Positions 17,681 through 28,092 of a stretch of 64,000 nt of DNA are shown here, piece by piece. Both the position numbers and the translations under genes were made by a program. Below the pieces are notes generated by a model. The model was not told the DNA's origin. It ran no database searches and saw only the letters and a program-made list of their open reading frames with translations. The DNA is taken from contig NZ_VOGO01000002.1 of the NCBI RefSeq assembly GCF_007923355.1, positions 186,001 to 250,000 on the forward strand, read 5' to 3'. Source of the stretch: Falsiphaeobacter marinintestinus (GTDB lineage: Bacteria; Pseudomonadota; Alphaproteobacteria; Rhodobacterales; Rhodobacteraceae). Numbering within the stretch: position 1 is the first letter of the stretch; every line of letters starts with the position of its first letter.

Positions 17681-18063
17681 TCCGCGCCGCACTCATATCG
17701 CCTCTGCTGCTGGCCGCTTGCGACACCAGCGTCGCCAGCGACACGCCGGTGGCCGAACCCGAATATCGCGGGGTCGAGACCAATTTGCTGGATGGCGATC
17801 TGGTTCAATTCAACGTGTCCATGATCAACCCTCGGGCAAAATCAGATCTGGACGATTATGCGGAATGCGCCGCCGCGCAATACACCCTGATTCGGGGTTA
17901 CGGATTCGCGCGGCATTTGCGCACAAATGTACACGAAGAGGGTGGCGTATGGACGGCAGATGCTGTTTACACCATCTCGCCATCGCTGCCCCGTGGTTTG
18001 CTGACTGTCGACGCTGAAGTCGCTGTGGCCAACTGCGCGGAAAATGGAATACCCACGGTGTGA
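17677..18063 (+). CDS. Putative lipoprotein, 128 aa, overlapping nuoG
   Basis: Short signal peptide [15 protein letters not shown] with a good lipobox LAAC (Cys about residue 15). The mature domain is small, with two more cysteines (YAECAAAQ and VANCAENG) that could pair. Its ATG overlaps the nuoG stop by 4 nt and it ends 6 nt before nuoH. No family recognised. Likely anchored in the periplasm at the membrane where complex I sits. Confidence 0.75.
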   Translation: MIRAALISPLLLAACDTSVASDTPVAEPEYRGVETNLLDGDLVQFNVSMINPRAKSDLDDYAECAAAQYTLIRGYGFARHLRTNVHEEGGVWTADAVYTISPSLPRGLLTVDAEVAVANCAENGIPTV

Positions 18064-18069
18064 GGACCT

Positions 18070-19110
18070 ATGGCTGAATTCTTTACCACCACGACACTTG
18101 GCATCCTGCTTCTGACTGTTGGGCAGATCCTTTTGGTCGTCGTTCCGCTGCTGGTCGCACTGGCCTTCCTGATGTATGCCGACCGCAAGATCTGGGCCGC
18201 TGTCCAGATGCGGCGCGGACCCAACGTTGTTGGTTTTTACGGTCTGCTGCAAAGCTTTGCGGACTTCATCAAATACATCGTCAAAGAGGTCGTGTTTCCC
18301 GCCGGGGCCGACCGGGTCGTGTTCCTGCTGGCCCCGATGGTCAGCCTGGTCATGGCGCTCATCGCCTGGGCGGTGATCCCGTTCAACGATGGCTGGGTGC
18401 TCAGCAACATCAACGTTGCCATCCTCTACGTCTTCGCTGTGTCCTCGCTTGAGGTGTATGGCGTGATCATGGGGGGCTGGGCGTCGAACTCGAAGTACCC
18501 GTTCCTCGGCTCACTGCGGTCCGCCGCTCAGATGATCTCATACGAGGTCTCGATCGGCCTGATCATCATCGGTGTGATCTTGTCCACCGGGTCGATGAAC
18601 TTCAGTGATATCGTCGGTGCGCAGGATGGCAAATACGGCCTGTTCAGCTGGTACTGGCTGCCGCACTTCCCGATGTTGTTCCTGTTCTTCATCTCGGCGC
18701 TGGCCGAAACCAACCGCCCGCCCTTTGACTTGCCCGAGGCTGAATCCGAACTGGTTGCAGGCTATCAGGTCGAATACTCATCGACCCCGTTCCTGCTGTT
18801 TATGATCGGTGAACTGGTCGCGGTCGTGCTGATGTGCGCTCTGGTTTCGTTGCTGTTCTTTGGCGGCTGGCTGTCGCCCATTCCGGGCCTGCCTGACGGC
18901 ATCCTGTGGATGGTCGCGAAGATGCTGTTCGTCTTCTTCTTCTTCTCGATGGTCAAGGCAATCACGCCTCGCTATCGCTATGACCAGTTGATGCGCCTGG
19001 GTTGGAAAGTCTTCCTGCCGATGTCGCTGTTCTGGGTGGTTTTCGTGGCCTTCGCCGCACGGTTCGACTGGTTCTGGGGCGTCTACGCGCGCTGGACAAT
19101 AGGGGGTTAA
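18070..19110 (+). CDS. nuoH: NADH-quinone oxidoreductase subunit H
   Basis: Membrane subunit (ND1) that joins the quinone site to the pump arm. 346 aa with about eight transmembrane segments. Family signatures are [20 protein letters not shown] (N-terminal) and the loop [21 protein letters not shown], which lines the quinone channel. Start after GTGAGGACCT with ATG 18070. Gene order between nuoG and nuoI is the standard one apart from the inserted lipoprotein. Confidence 0.97.
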   Translation: MAEFFTTTTLGILLLTVGQILLVVVPLLVALAFLMYADRKIWAAVQMRRGPNVVGFYGLLQSFADFIKYIVKEVVFPAGADRVVFLLAPMVSLVMALIAWAVIPFNDGWVLSNINVAILYVFAVSSLEVYGVIMGGWASNSKYPFLGSLRSAAQMISYEVSIGLIIIGVILSTGSMNFSDIVGAQDGKYGLFSWYWLPHFPMLFLFFISALAETNRPPFDLPEAESELVAGYQVEYSSTPFLLFMIGELVAVVLMCALVSLLFFGGWLSPIPGLPDGILWMVAKMLFVFFFFSMVKAITPRYRYDQLMRLGWKVFLPMSLFWVVFVAFAARFDWFWGVYARWTIGG

Positions 19111-19112
19111 GC

Positions 19113-19607
19113 ATGACGCAGATCGATTACACCCGCGCCGCCAAATACTTCCTGCTGCAGGATTTCTGGGTCGGTTTCAAACTGGGGATGAAGTACTTCT
19201 TCGCCCCCAAGGCCACCATCAACTATCCGCACGAAAAGGGCCCGCTGTCCCCGCGGTTTCGCGGCGAACACGCGCTGCGTCGCTATCCCAACGGCGAAGA
19301 ACGCTGCATTGCCTGCAAACTCTGCGAAGCGATCTGCCCGGCGCAGGCCATAACCATTGATGCCGAACCGCGCGAAGACGGCTCCCGCCGCACAACGCGT
19401 TATGACATCGACATGACGAAATGCATCTACTGCGGCTTCTGCCAAGAGGCCTGCCCGGTTGATGCCATCGTTGAAGGGCCGAATTTCGAATTCGCCACCG
19501 AAACCCGCGAAGAGCTGTTCTATGACAAGGAAAAGCTCCTTGAGAACGGGGATCGCTGGGAGGCCGAAATAGCCCGCAACCTGGAAATGGATGCGCCCTA
19601 CAGATGA
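19113..19607 (+). CDS. nuoI: NADH-quinone oxidoreductase subunit I
   Basis: 23-kDa ferredoxin-like subunit, 164 aa, with two [4Fe-4S] motifs: [12 protein letters not shown] (N6a) and [12 protein letters not shown] (N6b). The N-terminal amphipathic helix region ([25 protein letters not shown]) is typical. ATG 19113 lies 2 nt after the nuoH stop. A longer frame from 19002 runs within nuoH and is rejected. Its 3' end overlaps the CMD gene start (ATGA). Confidence 0.97.
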   Translation: MTQIDYTRAAKYFLLQDFWVGFKLGMKYFFAPKATINYPHEKGPLSPRFRGEHALRRYPNGEERCIACKLCEAICPAQAITIDAEPREDGSRRTTRYDIDMTKCIYCGFCQEACPVDAIVEGPNFEFATETREELFYDKEKLLENGDRWEAEIARNLEMDAPYR

Positions 19608-20014
19608 CCGACAATCCCGTAAACCCGTTCGAACAGATGCTGGCTCAGGCCCATGAAATGGCCAAAGCTTTCAACCCCGCCATGGAGAGCTTTTCTCCAA
19701 AAGGGTTCGAAGCGTTGTGGCCGACCATGCCGAAAGAGGCGATGGAAATGTGGTTCGGGAACGCGATGAACAAGGACGGTCTGGATGCCAAGACGCGGCT
19801 GTTGCTGACGCTGGCCGGGCTGACCATGCAGGGCGCGCAGGCCGACTCGGCCGTGCGCCAGACCGTGCGCCACGCCATCGCGGCGGGGGCCAGAAATCAA
19901 GAGATCGTTGAAACGATCGGTCAGATGTCGGTGTTTGCCGGCATTCCGGCCATGAGCCGCGCGCTGGAACTCGCGAAAGAGGCCATGGACGACAACGGGG
20001 ACGATGAAACATGA
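19604..20014 (+). CDS. Carboxymuconolactone decarboxylase-family protein
   Basis: 136 aa. The core [22 protein letters not shown] and [30 protein letters not shown] is the CMD/AhpD-type helical fold. The CxxC redox pair of AhpD is absent, so peroxiredoxin-type activity is unlikely. The ATG overlaps the nuoI stop and its TGA overlaps the nuoJ ATG (ATGA at both ends), which argues for tight co-expression with complex I. Function in this setting unknown. Confidence 0.85.
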   Translation: MTDNPVNPFEQMLAQAHEMAKAFNPAMESFSPKGFEALWPTMPKEAMEMWFGNAMNKDGLDAKTRLLLTLAGLTMQGAQADSAVRQTVRHAIAAGARNQEIVETIGQMSVFAGIPAMSRALELAKEAMDDNGDDET

Positions 20015-20613
20015 GCGTGTTTGCCTTTTACCTCTTCGCGATCAGCACAATCATTGGCGGGCTGTTCACGGTGATCAGCCGCCAGCCTGTGCACTCGGTG
20101 CTGTGGCTGATCCTGGCCTTCATCTCGTCAGCCGGGCTGTTCGTCCTGCTGGGGGCTGAATTCGTCGCGATGTTGCTGATCATTGTCTACGTGGGCGCGG
20201 TCGCTGTGCTGTTCCTCTTCGTTGTGATGATGCTGGATGTCGACTTTGCCGAACTCAAAGCTGAAATGGCGCGCTATATGCCGCTGGCGCTGCTGATCGG
20301 GGTCATCATCCTGATGCAGTTCGTCACCGCCTTTGGCGCATGGGAAAGCGCCGCGGCTGCCGAAGGGCTGCGGGCTCAGCCCACACCCACCGACATGCAC
20401 AACACTCAGGCGCTTGGCGCGATCATCTATGATCAGTACTTCCTGATCTTCCAACTGTCGGGTCTGATCCTTCTGGTTGCCATGATCGGCGCCATTGTTC
20501 TGACCCTGCGCCATCGCACCGACATCAAGCGTCAGGACATCCTTGCCCAGATCTATCGCGATCCGGCCAAAGCGATGGAACTGAAAGACGTGAAACCGGG
20601 GCAGGGGCTCTGA
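20011..20613 (+). CDS. nuoJ: NADH-quinone oxidoreductase subunit J
   Basis: ND6 homologue, 200 aa, five transmembrane helices. The conserved [27 protein letters not shown] segment contains the pi-bulge helix TM3. The C-terminal soluble tail (about residues 168-200) is longer than the E. coli protein. Overlaps the CMD gene by 4 nt and the next gene by 1 nt (TGATG). Confidence 0.96.
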   Translation: MSVFAFYLFAISTIIGGLFTVISRQPVHSVLWLILAFISSAGLFVLLGAEFVAMLLIIVYVGAVAVLFLFVVMMLDVDFAELKAEMARYMPLALLIGVIILMQFVTAFGAWESAAAAEGLRAQPTPTDMHNTQALGAIIYDQYFLIFQLSGLILLVAMIGAIVLTLRHRTDIKRQDILAQIYRDPAKAMELKDVKPGQGL

Positions 20614-21020
20614 TGCAGGGCCTCACCCAAAATACATTATCTCAGGTCAGGTTGGCCGGGGTTGCCACCATGTGCGTCGTTTCGGTTCTGGCCGTAAGCG
20701 CACAGGCGTCCGAGACCAACATCAAGAACCGGCAAGACCAGGTGAACAAATACTTCGAACACGCCAGCAAGGATTTCGGCGGTGGCGCGGTTCAGTTGCA
20801 CGCGCGCAAGGATGGCGCAGACGGCAGCACGCACTCGATCTACCACTTCGACTGCGTAAACAAGAAGTATGACGTTCTGTTTTCTGGCCCGGCCATGCCC
20901 GGTGAATTCCCTTTCGACTCCGCAGACCCTGCTGCGACCTCATTCGACCAAAACGCTGACGTTGCGCCCCTTGCGCAGCATACTTGTACTAAGCACGGCT
21001 ACCCGTTGCTGGAATGGTGA
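20613..21020 (+). CDS. Exported 135-aa protein between nuoJ and nuoK
   Basis: N-terminal hydrophobic segment (about residues 14-31, VRLAGVATMCVVSVLAVSAQA) is a probable Sec signal with AxA cut. The mature protein has two cysteines (HFDCVNKKYDVLF and QHTCTKHGYP) and is otherwise soluble. Start codon overlaps the nuoJ stop; nuoK begins 3 nt after it ends. No family recognised. Periplasmic role linked to complex I is inferred from coupling only. Confidence 0.75.
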   Translation: MQGLTQNTLSQVRLAGVATMCVVSVLAVSAQASETNIKNRQDQVNKYFEHASKDFGGGAVQLHARKDGADGSTHSIYHFDCVNKKYDVLFSGPAMPGEFPFDSADPAATSFDQNADVAPLAQHTCTKHGYPLLEW

Positions 21021-21023
21021 AAC

Positions 21024-21329
21024 ATGATCGGACTTGAACATTATCTGACAGTCGCGGCGACGCTGTTCGTCATTGGGATCTTCGGGCTCTTCCTGAACCG
21101 CAAGAACGTGATCATCCTGCTGATGAGCATCGAACTCATGCTCTTGGCGGTGAATATCAACCTTGTGGCGTTCTCGTCCTTTCTGGGCGATCTGGTCGGG
21201 CAGGTCTTTACGCTGTTCGTGCTGACAGTTGCCGCCGCCGAGGCCGCCATCGGCCTTGCCATTCTGGTCTGCTTCTTCCGCAACCGCGGCACCATCGCGG
21301 TCGAAGACGTCAACGTGATGAAGGGCTAA
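21024..21329 (+). CDS. nuoK: NADH-quinone oxidoreductase subunit K
   Basis: ND4L homologue, 101 aa, three transmembrane helices with the essential membrane glutamates in [14 protein letters not shown] (TM2) and the preceding TM. Length and order are canonical. Begins [23 protein letters not shown]. Confidence 0.97.
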   Translation: MIGLEHYLTVAATLFVIGIFGLFLNRKNVIILLMSIELMLLAVNINLVAFSSFLGDLVGQVFTLFVLTVAAAEAAIGLAILVCFFRNRGTIAVEDVNVMKG

Positions 21330-21335
21330 GTCACA

Positions 21336-23492
21336 ATGGAAACCATTATCCTCTTCGCCCCTCTGGTTGGCGCCCTGATCTGTGGGTTCGGCTGGAAATA
21401 CATCGGCGAAACCGCTGCCCTTTGGGTGTCGACGGGCCTGTTGTTCCTGGCCTGCCTGCTCAGCTGGATCGTGTTCTTCTCGTTCGACGGTATCACCCAG
21501 TCGATCCCGGTTCTGCGCTTTATCGAAAGCGGCACACTGGCGACCGAATGGGCGATCCGTCTGGACCGACTGACAGCCATCATGCTGATCGTGGTGACAA
21601 CCGTATCCGCCTTGGTCCACCTCTACAGCTTTGGCTACATGGACAAAGATCCGCAGTGGAAAGAGGGCGAGGTCTATAAGCCGCGCTTCTTTGCCTATCT
21701 GTCCTTCTTCACCTTCGCCATGCTGTCGCTGGTCACCTCGGACAACCTTGTTCAGATGTTCTTCGGCTGGGAAGGCGTCGGCGTTGCCTCGTACCTGCTG
21801 ATCGGCTTTTACTACCGTAAACCAAGCGCCAACGCCGCAGCGATGAAAGCCTTCATCGTCAACCGTGTCGGAGACTTTGGCTTTGCCCTTGGCATCTTTG
21901 CGCTGTTCTTCCTTGTCGACAGCATCAGCTTTGATGACATCTTTGCGTCGGTGTCGACGCTGGCGGAAACCAATGTCACCTTCCTGTGGAGCGACTGGAA
22001 CGCGGCCGAACTGATTGGCGTACTGTTGTTCATCGGCGCGATGGGCAAGTCGGCCCAGCTGATCCTGCACACCTGGCTGCCCGACGCGATGGAAGGCCCG
22101 ACACCTGTGTCGGCCCTGATCCACGCTGCGACCATGGTCACCGCCGGTGTGTTCCTGGTCTGCCGCATGTCGCCGCTGTATGAATTCGCACCCGGAGCCG
22201 CCGCGTTCATCACCGTACTTGGTGCAACGACCGCATTCTTCGCCGCGACCGTGGGTCTGGTTCAGACCGACATCAAGCGCGTCATCGCCTATTCGACCTG
22301 TTCGCAGCTGGGCTATATGTTCGTCGCCGCAGGCGTCGGCATGTATTCGGCGGCGATGTTCCACCTGTTCACGCATGCCTTCTTCAAGGCGCTGTTGTTC
22401 CTTGGGGCCGGTTCGGTCATCCACGCGATGCATCACGAGCAGGACATGATGAACTATGGCAACCTGCGCAAAAAGATCCCCTATACCTTTGCCGCCATGA
22501 TGATCGGCACGCTGGCCATCACCGGTGTCGGCATCCCGCTGACCACCATCGGCTTTGCCGGGTTCCTGTCCAAAGACGCCGTCATCGAAAGCGCCTATGC
22601 AGGCGGATCGGGTTATGGCTTCTGGCTTCTGGTCATCGCGGCGGGCATGACGTCATTCTATTCCTGGCGTCTGATCTTCCTGACCTTTTATGGCAAGGAA
22701 CGTGGCGACAAGCACACGCATGAGCACGCGCACGAAAGCCCGATGACCATGCTGGTCCCACTGGGTGTCCTGTCCCTTGGCGCGGTCTTTGCCGGCATGA
22801 TCTGGTATTCGAACTTCTTCGGTCACGCGGATCAGGTTGGCAAATTCTACGGCATCCCGGTGTCCGAGATGTCGGCTGATGGCGATGACGCCTCGCATGG
22901 CGCGTCCGGCGAAGACAAAGTCAGCGACAGCCATGACACCCACGCAAATGCTGAAACCAGCCACGCGGCAGGTGATGACGGCCACGGTGACGACGCAGCC
23001 CATGGCGGAGAGCATCACGCAGCCTTTATCGGCAAACCGGGCGAGGGCGCTTTGTACTTTGCCCCCGACAACCATGTTTTGGACGACGCGCACGCGGCGC
23101 CAAAATGGGTCAAGGTTTCGCCCTTCATCGCCATGCTGATCGGTCTGGGGCTGTCATACCTGTTCTACATCGTGAATCCCGAACTGCCCAAGAAGCTCGC
23201 CGAGAACCAGCGTCCGCTGTACCTGTTCTTCAAGAACAAGTGGTACTTTGACGAACTCTATGACGCGATCTTTGTGAAGCCCGCGCTGGCCCTTGGCCGC
23301 TTCCTGTGGAAACGCGGCGACGGCAATGTCATCGACGGCTTCCTGAATGGCGTCGCGATGGGGGTTGTTCCGTTCTTTACCCGCCTCGCTGGCAAGGCCC
23401 AGTCCGGATTTATCTTTACGTACGCCTTCTGGATGGTGCTGGGCATAGCTGCCCTTGTGACCTGGATGACGATCGGCGGAGGAGCGCACTAA
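21336..23492 (+). CDS. nuoL: NADH-quinone oxidoreductase subunit L with His-rich loop
   Basis: ND5-type antiporter-like subunit at the distal end of the pump arm, 718 aa, with the proton channel signatures [43 protein letters not shown] and the broken-helix lysines. Two His-rich stretches interrupt the region before the last helices: one near residues 460-468 (HTHEHAH) and one at 533-561 with seven His plus Asp/Gly. These are longer than in E. coli NuoL. The end carries the long lateral helix and terminal TM. Its stop overlaps the nuoM ATG. Confidence 0.97.
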   Translation: METIILFAPLVGALICGFGWKYIGETAALWVSTGLLFLACLLSWIVFFSFDGITQSIPVLRFIESGTLATEWAIRLDRLTAIMLIVVTTVSALVHLYSFGYMDKDPQWKEGEVYKPRFFAYLSFFTFAMLSLVTSDNLVQMFFGWEGVGVASYLLIGFYYRKPSANAAAMKAFIVNRVGDFGFALGIFALFFLVDSISFDDIFASVSTLAETNVTFLWSDWNAAELIGVLLFIGAMGKSAQLILHTWLPDAMEGPTPVSALIHAATMVTAGVFLVCRMSPLYEFAPGAAAFITVLGATTAFFAATVGLVQTDIKRVIAYSTCSQLGYMFVAAGVGMYSAAMFHLFTHAFFKALLFLGAGSVIHAMHHEQDMMNYGNLRKKIPYTFAAMMIGTLAITGVGIPLTTIGFAGFLSKDAVIESAYAGGSGYGFWLLVIAAGMTSFYSWRLIFLTFYGKERGDKHTHEHAHESPMTMLVPLGVLSLGAVFAGMIWYSNFFGHADQVGKFYGIPVSEMSADGDDASHGASGEDKVSDSHDTHANAETSHAAGDDGHGDDAAHGGEHHAAFIGKPGEGALYFAPDNHVLDDAHAAPKWVKVSPFIAMLIGLGLSYLFYIVNPELPKKLAENQRPLYLFFKNKWYFDELYDAIFVKPALALGRFLWKRGDGNVIDGFLNGVAMGVVPFFTRLAGKAQSGFIFTYAFWMVLGIAALVTWMTIGGGAH

Positions 23493-25033
23493 TGGACAAT
23501 CTTCTTTCCATTGTCACCTTCATCCCGCTGATTGCGGCGGCGATCCTCGCCGTGTTCCTGCGCGGCGAAGATGAAGCCGCGCAGCGCAATGCCAAATGGG
23601 TGGCGATGTTCGCCACCACCGTGACCTTCCTTGTGTCGATCGGCATCTATACCGGCTTTGACCCTGCCGACACCGGCTTTCAGATGGTGGAAGAGGGCGA
23701 TTGGCTGCTGGGCCTGAAATACAAGATGGGCGTTGATGGCATCAGCGTTCTGTTTGTCCTGCTGACCACCTTCATCATGCCGCTGACCATTCTGGCCAGC
23801 TGGAATGTAACCGACCGCGTCAAGGAATACATGATCGCCTTCCTGATCCTGGAAACTCTGATGCTGGGCGTGTTCATGGCGCTGGATCTCGTGCTGTTCT
23901 ACCTGTTCTTCGAAGCAGGCCTGATCCCGATGTTCCTGATCATCGGCATCTGGGGCGGCGCCAACCGCATCTATGCGTCGTTCAAGTTCTTCCTCTACAC
24001 CTTCCTCGGCTCGGTTCTGATGCTGGTGGCGATGGTGGCGATGTTCGCCGATGCGGGCACCACGGATATCACACAGCTGATGACGCATGAATTTGCCTCT
24101 GACAGCTTTAGTGTTCTGGGTATCCACATCGTCGGCGGGATGCAGACGCTGATGTTCATCGCCTTCTTCGCCAGCTTCGCGGTGAAGATGCCGATGTGGC
24201 CGGTGCACACCTGGTTGCCTGACGCCCACGTTCAGGCGCCGACCGCTGGTTCTGTCGTTCTGGCCGCGATCCTCTTGAAGATGGGTGGCTATGGATTCCT
24301 GCGGTTCTCGTTGCCGATGTTCCCTGTCGGGTCCGAGGTTTTGACCCCGCTGATCCTGTGGATGTCGGCCATCGCCATCGTCTACACCTCGCTGGTCGCG
24401 CTGGTGCAGGAAGATATGAAAAAGCTGATCGCCTATTCCTCGGTGGCGCATATGGGCTTTGTCACCATGGGCATCTTTGCGGCCAACCAGCAGGGTGTGG
24501 ATGGCGCGATCTTCCAGATGCTCAGCCACGGTTTCATCTCGGCCGCGCTCTTCCTCTGTGTCGGCGTGATCTATGACCGGATGCACACGCGTGAGATTGA
24601 CGCCTATGGCGGCCTCGTGAACCGGATGCCCGCCTATGCGCTGGTCTTCATGCTGTTCACCATGGCCAATGTCGGCCTGCCGGGCACCTCGGGCTTCGTT
24701 GGCGAATTCCTGACCCTGATGGGTATCTTCCAGGTCAACACCTGGGTGGCCGCCGTTGCCACAACCGGCGTGATCTTCAGCGCATGTTATGCGCTGTGGC
24801 TCTATCGCCGGGTGGTGTTTGGCGATCTGATCAAGGAAAGCCTGAAAACCATCTCCGACATAACCCCGCGCGAACGTCTGATTTTTGCGCCGCTGATTGT
24901 CATGACCCTGCTGTTGGGTGTTTACCCATCACTGATCACCGACATCATCGGCCCGTCCACGGCGGCACTGGTTGACAACTATGATAGCGCACTGGCCGCG
25001 GCGAAATCCGCGACCCAGGTCGCCACGCATTAA
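23492..25033 (+). CDS. nuoM: NADH-quinone oxidoreductase subunit M
   Basis: ND4-type antiporter-like subunit, 513 aa, about 14 transmembrane helices. Signatures include [21 protein letters not shown], the channel histidine region [20 protein letters not shown], and [11 protein letters not shown]. Start at ATG 23492 (TAATG overlap with nuoL). A longer frame from 23306 only reads nuoL in another frame. Confidence 0.97.
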   Translation: MDNLLSIVTFIPLIAAAILAVFLRGEDEAAQRNAKWVAMFATTVTFLVSIGIYTGFDPADTGFQMVEEGDWLLGLKYKMGVDGISVLFVLLTTFIMPLTILASWNVTDRVKEYMIAFLILETLMLGVFMALDLVLFYLFFEAGLIPMFLIIGIWGGANRIYASFKFFLYTFLGSVLMLVAMVAMFADAGTTDITQLMTHEFASDSFSVLGIHIVGGMQTLMFIAFFASFAVKMPMWPVHTWLPDAHVQAPTAGSVVLAAILLKMGGYGFLRFSLPMFPVGSEVLTPLILWMSAIAIVYTSLVALVQEDMKKLIAYSSVAHMGFVTMGIFAANQQGVDGAIFQMLSHGFISAALFLCVGVIYDRMHTREIDAYGGLVNRMPAYALVFMLFTMANVGLPGTSGFVGEFLTLMGIFQVNTWVAAVATTGVIFSACYALWLYRRVVFGDLIKESLKTISDITPRERLIFAPLIVMTLLLGVYPSLITDIIGPSTAALVDNYDSALAAAKSATQVATH

Positions 25034-25044
25034 GGGAGCCGGAC

Positions 25045-26484
25045 ATGATCCAGGCTGATCTGAACATTATCCTCCCCGAGATCGTACTGTCGGTCTATGC
25101 CATGCTGGCGCTGGTCGGGGCGGTTTACACCTCCAAGGATGGCCTTGCGCCGGTCCTGACCTGGGTGACCGCTGCCCTGATGTTCGTCCTGGGCATCTGG
25201 ATCGCGACCGGTTCTTCCGGAACCGAAACCGCGTTCAACGGCATGTTCATCAATGACGGGTTCGCCCGGTTCTCAAAGGTCACGATCCTGTTCTCGGCCG
25301 CTGCCATCCTGATCATGAGTCAGGAATACATGTCGCGTCGCGGCTTGCTGCGATTCGAATACCCGGTCCTGGTGGCGCTGGCCGCCGTTGGTATGATGAT
25401 GATGGTCAGCTCGGGCGACCTGATCGCGCTGTACATGGGGCTGGAACTGCAGTCGCTGGCGCTCTACGTCGTTGCCGCCTTGCGCCGTGACAGTGTGAAA
25501 TCGACCGAAGCCGGTCTGAAATATTTTGTCCTTGGCGCGCTGTCCTCGGGTCTGCTGCTGTATGGTGCCTCGCTGGTCTATGGCTTTGCCGGAACCACCG
25601 CCTTTGCCGGCATCATCCAGACCGCCCATCACGGAGAGCTGTCTCTGGGGCTGCTGTTCGGCCTTGTGTTCCTGATCTCGGGCCTTGCGTTCAAGGTCTC
25701 GGCCGTGCCGTTCCACATGTGGACCCCGGATGTCTACGAAGGTTCGCCCACACCGGTCACCGCGTTCTTTGCCACCGCGCCGAAAATGGCTGCCATGGCG
25801 CTGTTCGCCCGTGTCATGCATGACGCCTTTGGAAATGCCGTTGCCGACTGGCAGCAGGTCATCGCCCTGCTGGCGCTGCTCAGCATGTTCCTTGGCGCCT
25901 TTGCCGCCATCGGCCAGCGCGACATCAAACGCCTGATGGCCTATTCATCGATTGCCCACATGGGCTATGCGCTGATGGGTCTGGCGGCGGGCACGGTTCT
26001 GGGGGTGCAGGCGCTGCTGGTCTACATGGCGATCTATGTCACCATGAATGTCGGCACCTTTGCCTTTATCCTGATGATGGAAAAAGACGGACAGCCCGTC
26101 ACGGATATCACCGCGCTGAACATGTATTCCAAGCGCGAACCGGGCAAGGCGCTGGCCCTGCTGATCCTGATGTTCAGCCTTGCGGGTGTCCCGCCGATGC
26201 TGGGCTTCTTTGGCAAGCTATACGTGCTGCGCGCCGCCTACGAGGCTGGCCTTGCATGGCTGGCCGTTGCCGGTGTGATCGCCTCGGTGATCGGTGCGTT
26301 CTATTACCTGCGTATCGTCTACTACATGTACTTCGGTGAAGAAGGCGACGCGCTGGACGAAAACAGCTCACCCGTGCTCTGGGGCTTCCTGATGGCCTCG
26401 GCTGCCGTGATGGTTCTGGGGGTCATCAATATGTTCGGTATCGAAGGCGCAGCCGCTGCTGCTGCTGTCACGCTTGTCAACTGA
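25045..26484 (+). CDS. nuoN: NADH-quinone oxidoreductase subunit N
   Basis: ND2-type antiporter-like subunit, 479 aa, about 14 helices. Seen are [37 protein letters not shown] with the channel lysine nearby, and [21 protein letters not shown] precedes the ATG. It is the last gene of the nuo operon, with the terminator starting 17 nt after the stop. Confidence 0.97.
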   Translation: MIQADLNIILPEIVLSVYAMLALVGAVYTSKDGLAPVLTWVTAALMFVLGIWIATGSSGTETAFNGMFINDGFARFSKVTILFSAAAILIMSQEYMSRRGLLRFEYPVLVALAAVGMMMMVSSGDLIALYMGLELQSLALYVVAALRRDSVKSTEAGLKYFVLGALSSGLLLYGASLVYGFAGTTAFAGIIQTAHHGELSLGLLFGLVFLISGLAFKVSAVPFHMWTPDVYEGSPTPVTAFFATAPKMAAMALFARVMHDAFGNAVADWQQVIALLALLSMFLGAFAAIGQRDIKRLMAYSSIAHMGYALMGLAAGTVLGVQALLVYMAIYVTMNVGTFAFILMMEKDGQPVTDITALNMYSKREPGKALALLILMFSLAGVPPMLGFFGKLYVLRAAYEAGLAWLAVAGVIASVIGAFYYLRIVYYMYFGEEGDALDENSSPVLWGFLMASAAVMVLGVINMFGIEGAAAAAAVTLVN

Positions 26485-26500
26485 TCCCACCCAACCCACG

Positions 26501-26534
26501 AAAAGCCGCCGGATCACTCCGGCGGCTTTTTCCG
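26501..26534 (+). terminator. Strong terminator after nuoN
   Basis: A perfect 13-bp stem (AAAAGCCGCCGGA / TCCGGCGGCTTTT) with a 4-nt TCAC loop, followed by further T's. Ends the complex I operon; birA starts 20 nt later, so birA needs readthrough or its own promoter. Confidence 0.92.
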
Positions 26535-26550
26535 TTTCAGGACCCTGCAC

Positions 26551-27300
26551 ATGACAGACTGGCCCGCAGGTTACGGCCTGCACATCCTCGACACCGTCGA
26601 CAGCACGTTGAACGAGGCTGCGCGCATTGCGCCCACCCTGACCGGACCGGTCTGGATCATGGCGCATATGCAAACCGCGGCCCGTGGCCGACGTGGCCGT
26701 GCATGGAAAAACCCAAAGGGCAATCTGGCCGCCACGCTGGTCCTGCGCCCGCAGGACGGCCCCGAGCGTGCCGCGTTGCGCAGCTTTGTCGCGGCACTGG
26801 CCCTGTTTGACGCTTGTGTGGCTGTGACCGGACGCACCGAAGGTCTGTCGCTGAAATGGCCCAACGACGTGTTGCTGAACGGCGGTAAGCTGGCTGGCAT
26901 CCTGCTGGAAAGCGCCGGGCAGGGGCCCAACCTCAGCTACCTGTCCATCGGGATCGGCGTGAACCTTGCCGAGGCTCCGGGCCAAAACGACGTCGAAGAC
27001 CGCGCTTTGCGCCCGGTGTCCTTGTTGTCCGAGACCGGCGTCACCATATCTGCCGAGGATTTCCTGACCGAACTCGCCGCCGCCTTTGCACGGTACGAGA
27101 CGCAGTTTTCCACCTATGGTTTTGATCCCATCCGCACCGCATGGCTTGACCGGGCTGCGCGTCTGGGGCAGGTGATCACCGCCCGTACCGCAACGTCCGA
27201 GACCTCTGGCACCTTCGAGACGGTGGACGCCAGTGGCAACCTTGTCCTACACACCGCCAAGGGCCGCGTCAGCATTCCGGCGGCTGAGGTCTTTTTCTAA
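26551..27300 (+). CDS. birA: Biotin--[acetyl-CoA-carboxylase] ligase
   Basis: Activates biotin as biotinyl-AMP and attaches it to carboxyl carrier proteins. The 249-aa protein has the catalytic loop ARGRRGRAWKNPKGNL (about residues 44-60) and the KWPNDVLLNGGKLAGIL motif with the active-site lysines. There is no N-terminal helix-turn-helix, so this is the group I enzyme without repressor function. A target in this window is MccA. Neighbours coaX and rnj follow on the same strand in the order usual for alphaproteobacteria. Confidence 0.94.
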   Translation: MTDWPAGYGLHILDTVDSTLNEAARIAPTLTGPVWIMAHMQTAARGRRGRAWKNPKGNLAATLVLRPQDGPERAALRSFVAALALFDACVAVTGRTEGLSLKWPNDVLLNGGKLAGILLESAGQGPNLSYLSIGIGVNLAEAPGQNDVEDRALRPVSLLSETGVTISAEDFLTELAAAFARYETQFSTYGFDPIRTAWLDRAARLGQVITARTATSETSGTFETVDASGNLVLHTAKGRVSIPAAEVFF

Positions 27301-27312
27301 GAGGGGGCGCAG

Positions 27313-28092
27313 ATGCTTCTGGCCATCGACTGCGGCAACACCAACACCGTGTTCTCGATCTGGGACGGAGAGAAATTTCTCTGCACCCTGCGCACATCGA
27401 CCCACCATGCCCGTACAGCGGACGCCTATTTCACGTGGTTCACCACGCTGATCAAACATTACGAGATTCAGGCCGACATCACCGATGTCATCATCTCGTC
27501 CACCGTGCCGCGTGTGGTGTTCAACCTGCGCGTTTTTGCCGACCGTTTCTTCAATTGCCGCCCGCTGGTCGTGGGCAAACCCGAATGCGCGCTGCCGCAT
27601 CAGCCGCGCGTTGATGAAGGCACGCAAGTCGGCCCCGACCGGCTGGTAAATACCGCTGGAGCGTTTGATCGCCACGGAGGCGACCTGATCGTGGTCGATT
27701 TCGGCACCGCGACCACCTTCGATGTGGTGGATTTTGACGGCTCTTACATCGGCGGCGTCATTGCGCCGGGCGTGAACCTGTCGCTCGAAGCGTTGCACAT
27801 GGCCGCCGCCGCGCTGCCACATGTCGACATTTCGAAACCTCAAAAGGTGATCGGCACCAACACCGTCACCTGCATGCAATCCGGCGTGTTCTGGGGCTAT
27901 GTCGGGCTGGTCAAGGAAATCTGCAGCCGCATTCAAGGCGAACGCGAGCGCCCGATGCGCATCGTGTCGACTGGCGGACTGGCCCCTCTCTTTCAACAGA
28001 CCGAAGACCTGTTTGATGTCTTCGAAGATGATTTGACGATGCACGGGCTGACCGTGATTCATCGCTATAACAAGGAAAATGGAATCGCATGA
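27313..28092 (+). CDS. coaX: Type III pantothenate kinase
   Basis: First step of coenzyme A synthesis. The 259-aa protein of the ASKHA fold shows the phosphate loop AIDCGNTNTVFS (residues 4-15), GPDRLVN, VVDFGTATTFDVV and GGVIAPGVNLS. Start after GGGGGCGCAG. The end overlaps the RNase J start by 4 nt (ATGA), so the two are co-translated. CoA supply matches the surrounding acyl-CoA metabolism only loosely. Confidence 0.95.
   Translation: MLLAIDCGNTNTVFSIWDGEKFLCTLRTSTHHARTADAYFTWFTTLIKHYEIQADITDVIISSTVPRVVFNLRVFADRFFNCRPLVVGKPECALPHQPRVDEGTQVGPDRLVNTAGAFDRHGGDLIVVDFGTATTFDVVDFDGSYIGGVIAPGVNLSLEALHMAAAALPHVDISKPQKVIGTNTVTCMQSGVFWGYVGLVKEICSRIQGERERPMRIVSTGGLAPLFQQTEDLFDVFEDDLTMHGLTVIHRYNKENGIA

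Noticed and set aside
20940-22436. 498-residue minus-strand frame over nuoK/nuoL
   Set aside because: It is antisense to well-recognised subunits and has composition typical of a shadow of membrane codons.
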